The translations under genes and the position numbers were made by a program. A DNA stretch of 64,000 nucleotides from Lactobacillus sp. MRS-253-APC-2B (lineage in GTDB: Bacteria > Bacillota > Bacilli > Lactobacillales > Lactobacillaceae), in the NCBI RefSeq assembly GCF_012843675.1, contig NZ_JABAFO010000005.1, positions 1-64,000 of the forward strand, written 5' to 3'. Under the pieces are notes generated by a model. The model made no database searches, was not told the DNA's origin, and saw nothing but the letters and a program-made list of their open reading frames with translations. Of this stretch, positions 38,585 to 48,490 are shown in pieces (positions within the stretch are counted from its first letter, which is position 1; each line of letters begins with the position of its first letter).

Positions 38585-40271
38585 TAATTCCCTTAAGAGT
38601 GACACTTGAAATAATAAAAGTGTTATTCCTTAAAGGTTTTTTTATTTCAAGTTATTCGACAATGAATAGACTAGAGTTGCTTTATGGCTATCAAAAGACA
38701 GAATCCGGCCTCAAAGTATATGCCAATATGCATCATGTTAATCATGAATGCGATGACAATATGGATTCGACAGTTTCTCTTGCATGGTTTGGCGAGAGTT
38801 CGCCATCGTTCATTCAATCATCGCTATTCACTAAATACCAAGATTGAAACCGTCAAAGAGTATCAAGCCGGTTTCCCAGGTGAAAAAATCATTGAAAAGT
38901 ATGATATTCGTAGCCTCTCTCAACTAAAACAGTGGTCGGTCCAGTACAATAATGATGAACTAAAGACTAAGTCAAGAAAGCGAGTCAGAAAAATGGGTCG
39001 AAAAGTTAGTTTTGAAGAGAAATGCAAAATCGTACAGTGGGTCTTGGATCATGACAATGACTACCAAGAAGCAACAATTCAGTTTAATGTAAGCTATCAG
39101 CGTGTCTACTCATAGGTTCGCAAATACCATGAGGCAGCTGACAGTTGGGAAGCCTTGAAAGATAATCGCGGGCATCGCAAGCCTCAAAAAACTTTAGAAG
39201 AGATGACTGAAAAAGAGCGACTTGAAGCTGAAATTAAAAGACTAAAGAAAATCAATCGAGAAATGGAGCTTGAGATCGCATTTGTAAAAAAATTAGTCGA
39301 AATACGCAATCGGGGGTGAAGCGACCGGACGATATCAAGCGGTTCAAGAATTAATCAACGAAACCGCAAGTCCCGTTAGCGAACTGACTAAAATTGCCAA
39401 GGTTTCACGCAAATCATACTATCAGTGGCTCAAAAGACAGCCAACACAAAGAGAAATTGAGAACCAGGCAATTTTGGAAGCAATCTATCAGATTGAAAAA
39501 CGTCATCAGAACTGTGCTGGTTATAAAAAAGTAACCGCGATTTTGAACAATGAGAACGGGAAAAATCAAGAAATTCCAGAATACACCTTTTCGTTTGACT
39601 TTCGTATCAATATTAAGCGTGTGCGCCGAATCATGCGGAAGCACAGCATTAAAGCCGATGTCCGTCAGAAAAAGCGCAACCGCAAGCAGGAACAACAACA
39701 GTATCAAGAGGATAACTTATTGGAACGGAAATTTATTCAGGTAGCGCCGAATCTGGTTTGGGTGTCCGATACGACAGAACTAACCTATGGTCGCAACAAC
39801 AAGGTTCGCTTATACGTAGTTTTGGACTTGTATGATCGTTATGCGCTCAGTTATCATATTTCGCCAACTGAGACAGCAGAAACCGCAATGGAAGTCTTTA
39901 AACGTGCCGCCAAGCAGGCTGGGACGTTCGCACCAATGATTCATACCGATCGTGGCGCTGCCTATGCTTCAAAAGACTTTAACAACTACTTAACCAGAAT
40001 AGTAGGCACAGTCTCTCTGCGCCCGGCACTCCCGCAGATAACGCAGTGATTGAGCACTATTGGGGCGATTTTAAGTACATCTGGATGGCGCATCATTCAC
40101 ATCCGCAAACTTTGGTAGAACTGGAAGCTCTGGTTAAGCAAGGTGTCGAATACTTCAACACAGTCGAGATTTCCAGTACACGAAACAACCTCACCGCGGA
40201 GGACTTCCGCAATGAGGCCGTATAGACTAATTTTTTATTTTTTTAAGTGTTACCTTGACAGGTTACAGTAC
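38585..40271 (+). mobile_element. Decayed IS3-family element
   Basis: A second IS3-family copy, related to but clearly divergent from the one at 32-34 kb and on the opposite strand. orfA has a frameshift near 38745-38765 and a TAG at 39113-39115 where relatives have Trp (RVYSW). orfB, about 39320-40223, has a frameshift near 40005 just after the second catalytic Asp region (HTDRGAAYASKDF). The ends resemble those of the other element (ACACTT...AATAATAAAA). It is inactive and separates the choline-binding gene from the kinase fusion. Confidence 0.75.
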
Positions 40272-40305
40272 CCCTCACCAACACGATTTGACAAAGACCA
40301 TTTAA

Positions 40306-41541
40306 TTATCCAATGGCTTTATATGAGCCATTAGCATAGAAATAGTAATCTTTTCCGTTATTGTCTTTATAAACACCGTTTGCAGCCATTTCCCCACTAT
40401 AGTCAAAGTAGTACCATTGACCATTAATGAGACACCACTTATTGCTTGCAATTACTCCATTTGACTGAGCATAGTACCATTCGCCTTGATGCTTAACCCA
40501 TTTGCTTCTTAAATAAAGCCCATTTTGATCAAAATAGTATCTATTGCCATTTGAATCGGTTTCAAATCTTGCTGCAGCCATTTCCCCACCATAGTCAAAG
40601 TAGTACCATTGGCCACCGATGAGACACCATTTATTACTTGCAATCACTCCATTCGACTGAGCGTAGTACCAATTACCTTGATACTTAACCCATTTATTTC
40701 TTAGATATTTTCCATTTTGATCAAAATAGTATCTATTGCCATTTAAATCAGTTTCAAATCTTGCTGCAGCCATTTCTCCATAATAGTTAAAATAATACCA
40801 TTGGCCACCGATGAAACTCCACTTGTTGCTTGCAATTACTCCATTTGACTGAGCATAGTACCACACGTCTTGATGCTTAACCCATTTGCTTCTTAGATAA
40901 TGCCCATTTTGATCAAAATAGTATCTATTGCTATTCGAATCCGTTTCGAATCCTGCAACAGCCATTTCTCCATAATAGTTAAAATAATACCATTGCCCGT
41001 TTATACTGCACCATTCATTCTGCGCTAAGTTTCCATTCATCTTGGCATAGTACCATTCGTTATTTTTATGTATCCAAGAACTTCGTACATAACTACCATT
41101 GTTAAGAAAATGTTGTTCTCCATCAGAATCGATATAGAGAGAATAATGATTATTTGCATTTGAAGCAGACAATGTAGTAAACGACACATCTTCATTACTA
41201 ATGTTGCCTCGACCAGAGTCCATTTTATTTTGAGTATTATTATTTTCCAAATTGTTAACTGATGCCTTTTCATCATTTTCAAGATTTTGTTTTGAATCAG
41301 AATTCATATCATCTTGACTATCTTTATTCTCTGAACTACTACGATTCAAATTGCCAACTGAATTTTTATCATCACTATTTGCCACGACAATGCTATTTGA
41401 ATTACTTTTATTCGTATCTGATAATGTATCACTTTCACCAACATTTGGATTAGAAGTTAATGTATTATCGGCATAAGCTTCCACTTGCATTCCGAAGAAA
41501 AGCAATATAATACTACTTAAAACAAGAAAATATTTTTTCAT
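40306..41541 (-). CDS. Secreted choline-binding-type repeat protein
   Basis: The 411-residue protein has a signal peptide (residues 1-25, cleavage after AYA). A low-complexity linker rich in Asn, Ser and Asp follows (about 26-125). The rest is about twelve cell-wall-binding repeats (about 135-411) with the W...WYYF...G.MA pattern of choline-binding modules. A 64-residue unit recurs three times almost unchanged. There is no catalytic domain, LPxTG motif or membrane anchor. Choline-binding and glucan-binding repeats share this family; the lic genes on both sides favour choline. GGGGAG precedes ATG 41541. It may act as an adhesin or coat protein held on a phosphocholine-bearing polymer. Confidence 0.75.
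   Translation of the reverse strand: MKKYFLVLSSIILLFFGMQVEAYADNTLTSNPNVGESDTLSDTNKSNSNSIVVANSDDKNSVGNLNRSSSENKDSQDDMNSDSKQNLENDEKASVNNLENNNTQNKMDSGRGNISNEDVSFTTLSASNANNHYSLYIDSDGEQHFLNNGSYVRSSWIHKNNEWYYAKMNGNLAQNEWCSINGQWYYFNYYGEMAVAGFETDSNSNRYYFDQNGHYLRSKWVKHQDVWYYAQSNGVIASNKWSFIGGQWYYFNYYGEMAAARFETDLNGNRYYFDQNGKYLRNKWVKYQGNWYYAQSNGVIASNKWCLIGGQWYYFDYGGEMAAARFETDSNGNRYYFDQNGLYLRSKWVKHQGEWYYAQSNGVIASNKWCLINGQWYYFDYSGEMAANGVYKDNNGKDYYFYANGSYKAIG
40330..41010 (-). repeat. Tandem 192-bp repeats in the choline-binding gene
   Basis: Three nearly identical copies of a unit of about 192 bp (64 codons), with degenerate partial copies on both sides. Each codes for a pair of WYY-type modules and one RYYFDQNG segment. 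Such repeats can expand or contract by recombination and alter binding strength. Confidence 0.7.
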
Positions 41542-41655
41542 TATTCAATCACTCCCCTATGAACTATATCTTCCTTAATAGACAATAACTTCAGATATTT
41601 CCCATATACTACGTTTTTAAAAGTTTGACAGCTTTCATTATAATTTATATCGCAC

Positions 41656-41684
41656 CTTATACTAAGTAAAGATACGAATGTAAA
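41656..41684 (-). promoter_or_regulatory. Possible own promoter of the choline-binding gene
   Basis: On the minus strand: TTTACA (41679-41684), a 17-base spacer, TATAAG (41656-41661), about 115 bp before the start. The 290-base gap after licD shows no other feature. Confidence 0.4.
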
Positions 41685-41831
41685 CTTTTACCTATGCCAA
41701 AGATGATTAATCAACTGCAGTGTTGCTTATTTCTATAGGGTACTAATACATCGTTATACAAGAAAAAAACACAATATGTTCTCATAGTTTTGCTATTTGC
41801 AAGAATACTTTTTACTTCACTAAAATAATAC

Positions 41832-42653
41832 CTATTTTTTATAAGCATTATAATTATGATGACCAACTCTATCTTTTTCCTGAGGTAAAAGCATATAGTC
41901 TCCATATACATGTCTTAAAACAGCATCATAATTCTTAGGCACTCTAAAATTATAGTTTTCAAATGGTACAATTATATAATTATCAAACCATTTTCTTTCA
42001 AAAATATCCTTTATCCCCCCTGAAAGCCACACGATACAGCCAACATATTTACTGTAGTCATACTGTTTTTTTCGTGTTAGGCTCTCAAGTTTATCTTGAA
42101 TTTTGTCTTTTCCAATAAGTTTTGAAAAAATAAAAAAAGGATACTTTATAATTTTTCTTATTGGTTTAGTTGTAGTACCTAAAGTAAAATACTTACGAGT
42201 AGCTTGATAACAAATTGAGGACAATCGATCGCCCTTTAGTCCATATTTCAATGCCTCCTTTTTATTATTTCCTAAACCGTCAAAAGGATATATATCTATA
42301 AATACACCTAATCCGTACGATGCTTCATTCTGTGAATATGTAACATACCTATTATCACTAATCCTCGTAATCATATAAGGATAATCTTTATTTGTATCAT
42401 GATTAAACACTTCTAAGTTTGGATATTTGTTTATATTTTCATACAAATATTCCAATAAAGCATCATAGTCTGGCCTTGGCATCATTATATCTGTATCATC
42501 ATCCCAAGGAATGTACCCTTTATGTCTAATAGCACCTATTAAAGTACCATACATTAGATAGTATCGTAGGCCCTTCATTTCACATATATCTGCAATAGTA
42601 TGTAATAATTCTAAAGAGATCTTTTGTGTTTCTTTAACATTCAATTCTTCCAT
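41832..42653 (-). CDS. licD: LicD family phosphocholine transferase
   Basis: The 273-residue protein has the LicD core LRYYLMYGTLIGAIRHKGYIPWDDDTDIMM (about residues 30-58), with the acidic DDDTD nucleotidyltransferase-like site. LicD proteins transfer phosphocholine from CDP-choline onto sugars of cell-surface polymers. This is the attachment step that licA/B/C would feed. The ribosome-binding site (GGAAA) is weak. It follows the flippase gene in an AT-rich region, which suggests transfer from another genome. Confidence 0.85.
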   Translation of the reverse strand: MEELNVKETQKISLELLHTIADICEMKGLRYYLMYGTLIGAIRHKGYIPWDDDTDIMMPRPDYDALLEYLYENINKYPNLEVFNHDTNKDYPYMITRISDNRYVTYSQNEASYGLGVFIDIYPFDGLGNNKKEALKYGLKGDRLSSICYQATRKYFTLGTTTKPIRKIIKYPFFIFSKLIGKDKIQDKLESLTRKKQYDYSKYVGCIVWLSGGIKDIFERKWFDNYIIVPFENYNFRVPKNYDAVLRHVYGDYMLLPQEKDRVGHHNYNAYKK

Positions 42654-42700
42654 TGCTTTATCTTATTTCCTTTACTTTAATAATCAGTAGTCGACTTTTT

Positions 42701-44110
42701 TCAAAAAAATTTATTAACCAACTTTTTACCTGTATTTACAATCATATGCCTCAAATTACTATCAATAATCATTTGAATGAATAATATAGACATTGCAATT
42801 AAAAATACCAATATATCATCTTTAAAAATAAACAAAGTTAGATACGTTATGAAAAACAAAATATGTAATAATACAAATTTTATTACATTTAAGGAAATCT
42901 TCCCCATTTTCTTTATTTCCCTAAATCTTAAAAAAGATACTACAAAAAAAGATAATGCATTAGCAAGAGCTGCACCATTGGAACCAAGCAATTTAATTAA
43001 AATAATTGTTAATATGACATTAATAATTGCACCAATAATTGTCGTAACTAATATAGATACAGTCCTTTTACTTGCTGTATAAATAGTTCCCAAAAATGAT
43101 GCGATACTAGTATATATAACCGCTAGAACAAGCAATGGTGTGAGTTTCCACCCGACAAAGTAACTAGAACTCAAAATTATTTTATATAAGGGTTTAATAA
43201 TGGATAATATTCCAATCCCTGCAAAAAATAATATACTTATATACGATTCAAAAACTGTACTGATAAATTTTTTTCCATCTTTTTTTTCATATTCTTCAAC
43301 AACTGACATTTGCCATGATTGAAAAAAAACTGTGTTAACTGTAGTTATAATACCTGGAACTTTTCCAGCCATTGCGTATATACCATTAGCACCAGATCCC
43401 AACATCCCTAAAATAAAGACTCTATCGGAAGCTGAATTAAGCCACCAAGCTAAATTATTAGGCGTTAATGGTATTCCGTATCTCATCATTTCTTTAAGTT
43501 TGTTTTTACTAAATAAACTCACCTTAAAAAATTTTATTATATCTATACTATACGTAATGAACAAAATAGCCGCTACCTGACCTAAAATTAGCGACAACAT
43601 ATACCCCGTCATACCAAGTTTTACAAAAATTAGCAGTATAACATTGCATATCCCCATAACAAAAGTATTTATAATACCAGCAATGGCAAACGATCGAACT
43701 TCGCCTATTGCTCTTGAAAAGTTTGAAATCAATGAAAAAAGTAATGAAACTATCATGTAAATAGTAGTGTACATGATAGGATAGCCTTTGATAAAAAAAG
43801 ATAATATAAAGCCTATAAGGAAAAATAAACAACTAGATATAATCGACATAATCAACCCAGTGCTGAAAATTTCACTTTTATTTTCATTTTTATCTAGTGC
43901 AAATCTAAAGACAGAATCATATATTTCTAAACACGCAATGGGAAGTATTAACGATGTCAAGGTTGTTAACATATCTACCTTACCAAAATCATTAGTACTT
44001 AGCGTATAGGAATACACAGGCACCATAACAAATGACATTATTTTACTGCCAAAATTTCCTATAGCAAAAATAAGGGAATTCCCCATTAACTTCCTATATT
44101 TTTTTTCCAT
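42701..44110 (-). CDS. Wzx-type polysaccharide flippase
   Basis: The 469-residue protein has about 14 hydrophobic segments and the N-terminal layout NSLIFAIGNFGSKIMSFVMVPVYSYTLS of MATE-like polysaccharide flippases. It would move the lipid-linked repeat unit across the membrane. AGGAG lies 7 bases before ATG 44110. Very AT-rich codon use differs from the rml genes. Confidence 0.88.
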   Translation of the reverse strand: MEKKYRKLMGNSLIFAIGNFGSKIMSFVMVPVYSYTLSTNDFGKVDMLTTLTSLILPIACLEIYDSVFRFALDKNENKSEIFSTGLIMSIISSCLFFLIGFILSFFIKGYPIMYTTIYMIVSLLFSLISNFSRAIGEVRSFAIAGIINTFVMGICNVILLIFVKLGMTGYMLSLILGQVAAILFITYSIDIIKFFKVSLFSKNKLKEMMRYGIPLTPNNLAWWLNSASDRVFILGMLGSGANGIYAMAGKVPGIITTVNTVFFQSWQMSVVEEYEKKDGKKFISTVFESYISILFFAGIGILSIIKPLYKIILSSSYFVGWKLTPLLVLAVIYTSIASFLGTIYTASKRTVSILVTTIIGAIINVILTIILIKLLGSNGAALANALSFFVVSFLRFREIKKMGKISLNVIKFVLLHILFFITYLTLFIFKDDILVFLIAMSILFIQMIIDSNLRHMIVNTGKKLVNKFF

Positions 44111-44152
44111 TCATTGCTCCTAATCATTCAAAATCAAATTTTTTTGGATAAA

Positions 44153-45235
44153 TTATTCTCCTAATAATAATTTATCCAAATACATAAAATGCTTTTCAGA
44201 ATTTTTTACCTGCTTTTCTACGTTAACAACATATTTATTAACTCTATTTCTATCAATTTCTTCTATTGTAAGCCTAGCAAAATCATTAATTTTAACCTTT
44301 AACCCTTCAAAATTAATATCTTTTAACAAATTATCAGTCTTATTACTATAGCTAATGGGTAAGCAAGGAACACCATATACTAGAGACATAACGATAGAAT
44401 GAAACCTTGCTCCTATTAAATAATCAGCATTCTTTATATAAGTTAAAATCTCAGCAATGTTCCCATCATAATTAATAATTTTTATTTTTGATTTACTATT
44501 TTTAGCTATTTTTTCTGCAATGTTTAAATCACCTTCGTTTTCACATAGTGACATTAAAATAACTTCTAAATCTTTAGAATTATAATATTTTATTACTTCT
44601 AAATTTTTAGCTATATATTCATCCATGTTTTGGGTCTTTTCAATAACTTGCAAAATAACATAACCTTTTTTCGGTTCTTCAATTCCTTCAACATCTAGTT
44701 TTTTAATGCCAAATAAAATATCTGGAGCATAGTGGACATTATTTAGCTCACAAAAAAGGTTGTAAGATTCGTGATCTCTAAAAGAGATATAATCATATTT
44801 TTTAAATTCTTTTTTAAAAAAATCATAAAAGAAATCATCTTGATAAGGGCCAAAATTTGCACCTAAAATTAAATTTCTTTTATCAGGAACAAATAAATTT
44901 TTTTTCATGGTAAGATACTTTTTTATATGTTTATGATCAGGCTCAATAAATATTGATCCGCCAATTGTTACAATATAGTTAACTTTTCTTACCATCTGCT
45001 TATATAGAAAATCTCCATTATTCAATAATTTATCATCTAATTTAATTAGAATTCTTTGAAAAATACTTATTGAATGAATTTTGATATTCTGATTATTTTT
45101 AAAAGCTTTTAATTTGTTTATCTGACCTGCTATTATAAAATTTACATTGCGATACCTCTGAGCTAATAAACAGACAAAAGCATCATCGCCAAAATTTTTA
45201 GCAGCATAAAAATTCACAAAAACTTTTTTTGTCAT
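44153..45235 (-). CDS. Polysaccharide pyruvyl transferase family protein
   Basis: The 360-residue protein starts VFVNFYAAKNFGDDAFV, the typical N-terminus of the polysaccharide pyruvyl transferase family. A C-terminal ADYLIGARFHSIVMSLVYGVPCLPI (about residues 281-305) includes the conserved Arg-His site. Members add ketal pyruvate from PEP to sugars of exopolysaccharides. That would put negative charge on the same polymer that receives phosphocholine. GAGG precedes ATG 45235. Confidence 0.85.
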   Translation of the reverse strand: MTKKVFVNFYAAKNFGDDAFVCLLAQRYRNVNFIIAGQINKLKAFKNNQNIKIHSISIFQRILIKLDDKLLNNGDFLYKQMVRKVNYIVTIGGSIFIEPDHKHIKKYLTMKKNLFVPDKRNLILGANFGPYQDDFFYDFFKKEFKKYDYISFRDHESYNLFCELNNVHYAPDILFGIKKLDVEGIEEPKKGYVILQVIEKTQNMDEYIAKNLEVIKYYNSKDLEVILMSLCENEGDLNIAEKIAKNSKSKIKIINYDGNIAEILTYIKNADYLIGARFHSIVMSLVYGVPCLPISYSNKTDNLLKDINFEGLKVKINDFARLTIEEIDRNRVNKYVVNVEKQVKNSEKHFMYLDKLLLGE

Positions 45236-45304
45236 GGTAATCCTCTACTATACTCGATATATCAACTATACTTTTAAAAACTTCACTAAAATTATGCATT
45301 TTTA

Positions 45305-46447
45305 TTAATAATTAATAAAAGTATATGGTACTGTCATATCTATTCCAAGGAAGGCATAATGATACCACCAATAAAATGACATATAAATAATAAGCATAAG
45401 TAACAAACTATATTTATACCTTATTTTTTTAAATGCTTGCGCATAAGCCAGTATTTGAAACATTGAGAAATATAATGCTATTCTTCCTCCATATTGATTA
45501 GCTGATAGCACTGTAGATTCTGTATAAAACTGACTTGCTAAAATGGCACAAATAATCATAAGTATATAAAATTTATAATTATCTATATATTGCTTATATA
45601 CTCTCCAGTTTATTATTAATACAAGCAATCCAGGTAAATAATACAAAATTTGATTAGGTAAGAAAGAAGCCTTACTCATATAATTAGCATATTGACCTAG
45701 GCCTATAAATTTAAGCAGGTAAGTTAAATATTGTGAGCTAAATACAACTAATGTACCAATTACACTAAAAATTATTAATCTATAACTACTTCCTTCTAAT
45801 TTTAAATTTCTTAGCCTTTTTTTAGAGTATAAAAATTCATATAATCCTACCACTATAAATAGGATAACTGCTGATTTATGAAAAAAGAACGCTAATACTG
45901 TTAAAAATAAGAATTTAATTTTGTCATTATTAAACCAATAAAATACCGCAACCAAACCTACAGATACAGCCATTGATTGACGTATCATATTTAAAGATGC
46001 ATTGAAAAACATTAACTCAAATGTCAACATTCCAATCCATACAGAAGCTTTTTTCAATCTTCTCAATACGAAATAAATTGGATATATAATAAATAATTCA
46101 ACAACAAGCTGAGTCATTACAATGCTATGAAATACTTTAGTAACGATCCAAATAAGAAGTGTATATCCAAATTCAAATTGGGATATCTCCATAAGACGAT
46201 ACCCATTGGGAGGCATCCAAGAAGCATGCCAGTATTCCACAAAGTTATTAGCATACATCGCTGCATCTATTGATGGACGTAAATAGACACTTACATCTGT
46301 ACCAACGCTAATTCCTCTAAAGCCTGCTACCATACATAGCAATAAAATCCCTAATGCATCAACTATCCATCGATTTTTTTCTTTAAAAAAATCTCCACAT
46401 TTAAATAATATGGTAGATACTATAAAAGCAATTAAATATACATACAT
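45305..46447 (-). CDS. EpsG-like Wzy polysaccharide polymerase
   Basis: The 380-residue membrane protein has about ten hydrophobic segments and the EpsG-type features AGFRGISVGTDVSVY (about residues 41-55) and NMIRQSMAVSVGLVAVFYW (about 153-171). It is likely the polymerase that joins EPS repeat units outside the membrane. AAGG precedes ATG 46447, 14 bases after the glycosyltransferase gene. Confidence 0.85.
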   Translation of the reverse strand: MYVYLIAFIVSTILFKCGDFFKEKNRWIVDALGILLLCMVAGFRGISVGTDVSVYLRPSIDAAMYANNFVEYWHASWMPPNGYRLMEISQFEFGYTLLIWIVTKVFHSIVMTQLVVELFIIYPIYFVLRRLKKASVWIGMLTFELMFFNASLNMIRQSMAVSVGLVAVFYWFNNDKIKFLFLTVLAFFFHKSAVILFIVVGLYEFLYSKKRLRNLKLEGSSYRLIIFSVIGTLVVFSSQYLTYLLKFIGLGQYANYMSKASFLPNQILYYLPGLLVLIINWRVYKQYIDNYKFYILMIICAILASQFYTESTVLSANQYGGRIALYFSMFQILAYAQAFKKIRYKYSLLLMLIIYMSFYWWYHYAFLGIDMTVPYTFINY

Positions 46448-46461
46448 AATTCAAACCTTAT

Positions 46462-47484
46462 TTATAATAAACGTTTAGTTTTTAAATACATAATACGTAT
46501 GTGACCTATAGTATCTAGAATTCTCCAATCTTCATTATCGAGAATCTTTAATCTAATTTTTGTTTTAAGATCACTAAACTTATACACACTTTTTTTGTTT
46601 TTTATATTATCGATACTATTTTCGATTAACTTTTTATTTTCTTTTGTAAACAACCCAAAAATTCTAACCTCCGCAACAGTATTAAATAACTGCTTAATGA
46701 ATCTTTCAGTTGCCTTAAGTTGTACTTTTTCTCCTTCTCCATCCTTAAAAATTTTGTTAATTAATTTAAACATTTCATTATATATACATTGATTATTCTT
46801 AATAATGATTTCCGGATTTTTCTTTAATCTATTATCTGATGTATTACTATCAATATAGTAAATATATGTAACTTTTGGAATGTAATAGATTCTAGGCAAA
46901 CATTCAAGGATATTCATTAAAAATAATAAATCTTCACCTAAAACCATATATGTTTTAAATTCTATTCTATTTTCTTTTAAAAATTTATTCTTGATAAATT
47001 TACAACATGGGCCATTAACTTTACCATCTTGCGTGAGTCTCCAAACTATTTGCTCTACTTGTAATTTCCCTTTTACATTTGGTAAAACTGACCATACTTC
47101 TTTATTATTCCTATCCACAAATTCTAGATCTGTCATTATAAGATCAAAATTTTGGTCAAAAGGTATCCCCCTAAACGTATTAGCCGTAATCACATCATCA
47201 GAGTCAACAAAACAAATATAATCTCCATCAGCCTTTGCTATACCATAATTTCTAGCACTGCTAACCCCACCATTTTTCTTTTTATACAATTTAAAATTAT
47301 TGTGATATTTTACATATTCAGAACACCAAGAAGTATATTTCTCTTCTGACCCATCATCAATTATTAAACATTCTATTTCTAAATTAGCTATACTTTTGTT
47401 TTGAGCCACACGAATCGAATCAAAACATCTCTGTAGTTTGCTAATCTCAGTATTAAATACTGGAACTATTACATTTACTTTCAT
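46462..47484 (-). CDS. Family 2 glycosyltransferase
   Basis: The 340-residue GT-A enzyme has NVIVPVFNTEISKLQRC at the N-terminus, IDDGSEE (about residues 42-48), GGVSSARNYGIAKADGDYICFVDSDD (about 73-99) with the metal-binding DSD, and a C-terminal helical region. It adds one sugar to the EPS repeat unit; donor and linkage are unknown. AAAGG precedes ATG 47484. Confidence 0.9.
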   Translation of the reverse strand: MKVNVIVPVFNTEISKLQRCFDSIRVAQNKSIANLEIECLIIDDGSEEKYTSWCSEYVKYHNNFKLYKKKNGGVSSARNYGIAKADGDYICFVDSDDVITANTFRGIPFDQNFDLIMTDLEFVDRNNKEVWSVLPNVKGKLQVEQIVWRLTQDGKVNGPCCKFIKNKFLKENRIEFKTYMVLGEDLLFLMNILECLPRIYYIPKVTYIYYIDSNTSDNRLKKNPEIIIKNNQCIYNEMFKLINKIFKDGEGEKVQLKATERFIKQLFNTVAEVRIFGLFTKENKKLIENSIDNIKNKKSVYKFSDLKTKIRLKILDNEDWRILDTIGHIRIMYLKTKRLL

Positions 47485-47548
47485 AAAAAACCTTTAGTTA
47501 GATTCAAAACCATTATATTTTAGAGAAACTATACTATATATAAGAAAT

Positions 47549-48490
47549 TTATGAATTCATAAGTTTCTTATAATAGGTATTGTCTATTTTACTTTTATTA
47601 TTATCAAACTTATACGTCAACTTATGTATAGACGTTTGGCTTAATATACCCTTCCAAATATCTGGATCATATTCATCAAAAAGTCTAAGTAACAACATAT
47701 GTGGTGTTGCATTATCTGAAGGAATTACTGCTTTCCACTCATCTGGACAAGCTTCTATAGTCAATTGAAAAAAATCATGAAGCAAGAAGTAATCTACTAA
47801 ATCAGTATTTTCTTCCCAATATTTGTAAAGCAAGTCTCTTACCAAAATCAATATTTTATTATTTGAAAATGATGAAATAAACCAACTTGATATTACAGTT
47901 GAATGTCCATCTTTCCCTGGTTTTAGACACTGATACAAAAATAGCTTAGACTTCAAAATATAGTCGGGTACCTCATCACTATAATAGACAGTTGCATCTG
48001 TCCAAATACCACCATAATTTATAAGTAATTCTAATCTTATTAAGTCAGATAAATGAGTTTTGGTTATTAAACCATTATCGATTTTTTCCTGAATATAATC
48101 AGGAAATTTAATAAATGATTTATAATTTTTTTCTGTAATTAATACTACTTCTTTTTTTCCTTTATACGCCCTTTTCGCAGATTCATAGCACTTTTTAACT
48201 ATTGGAGGTGCGCTCTCAATTCCTTGATACCAACAAAACCATACTTTATTACCCATCTCTTCTTTTTTCTTTTTGAAATTAGAAATTTCATATTCTAAAA
48301 AATGGCCATATTTTTTCTTAAGATTTTGTTGAGTTTTTAATTCCGTAGAAAGTCGTAAAATTTCTAAAGCCGTCCTACTTTTTCCTAATAAAAAAAATTC
48401 ACATATCGCAGTAAATAAAGCACCATTTCTCCAATATTGCTTTATTAAATGAACTCCACCTTGCTTTTTAAAAGTTTCACTTAATTTCAT
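47549..48490 (-). CDS. Capsular polysaccharide synthesis glycosyltransferase (GT32-like)
   Basis: The 313-residue protein resembles the Caps_synth family. A helical N-terminal part is followed by KVWFCWYQGIESAPPIV (about residues 82-98), HLSDLIRLELLINYGGIWTDATVYY (about 144-168) with the DXD-type site and a C-terminal half of mixed structure. It probably adds another sugar. Its start overlaps the preceding rhamnosyltransferase gene by 14 bases. Confidence 0.82.
   Translation of the reverse strand: MKLSETFKKQGGVHLIKQYWRNGALFTAICEFFLLGKSRTALEILRLSTELKTQQNLKKKYGHFLEYEISNFKKKKEEMGNKVWFCWYQGIESAPPIVKKCYESAKRAYKGKKEVVLITEKNYKSFIKFPDYIQEKIDNGLITKTHLSDLIRLELLINYGGIWTDATVYYSDEVPDYILKSKLFLYQCLKPGKDGHSTVISSWFISSFSNNKILILVRDLLYKYWEENTDLVDYFLLHDFFQLTIEACPDEWKAVIPSDNATPHMLLLRLFDEYDPDIWKGILSQTSIHKLTYKFDNNKSKIDNTYYKKLMNS

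Noticed and set aside
32225-40271. A composite transposon formed by the two IS3-family elements around rmlD-licBC
   Set aside because: The copies differ clearly in protein sequence, have different ends and both carry inactivating changes, so they are separate insertions.
40306-41541. Reading the repeat protein as a glucan-binding or glucansucrase fragment
   Set aside because: Glucan-binding repeats share the WYYF pattern, but there is no glucansucrase domain and lic genes lie on both sides. Choline binding is preferred, with glucan left as an alternative.
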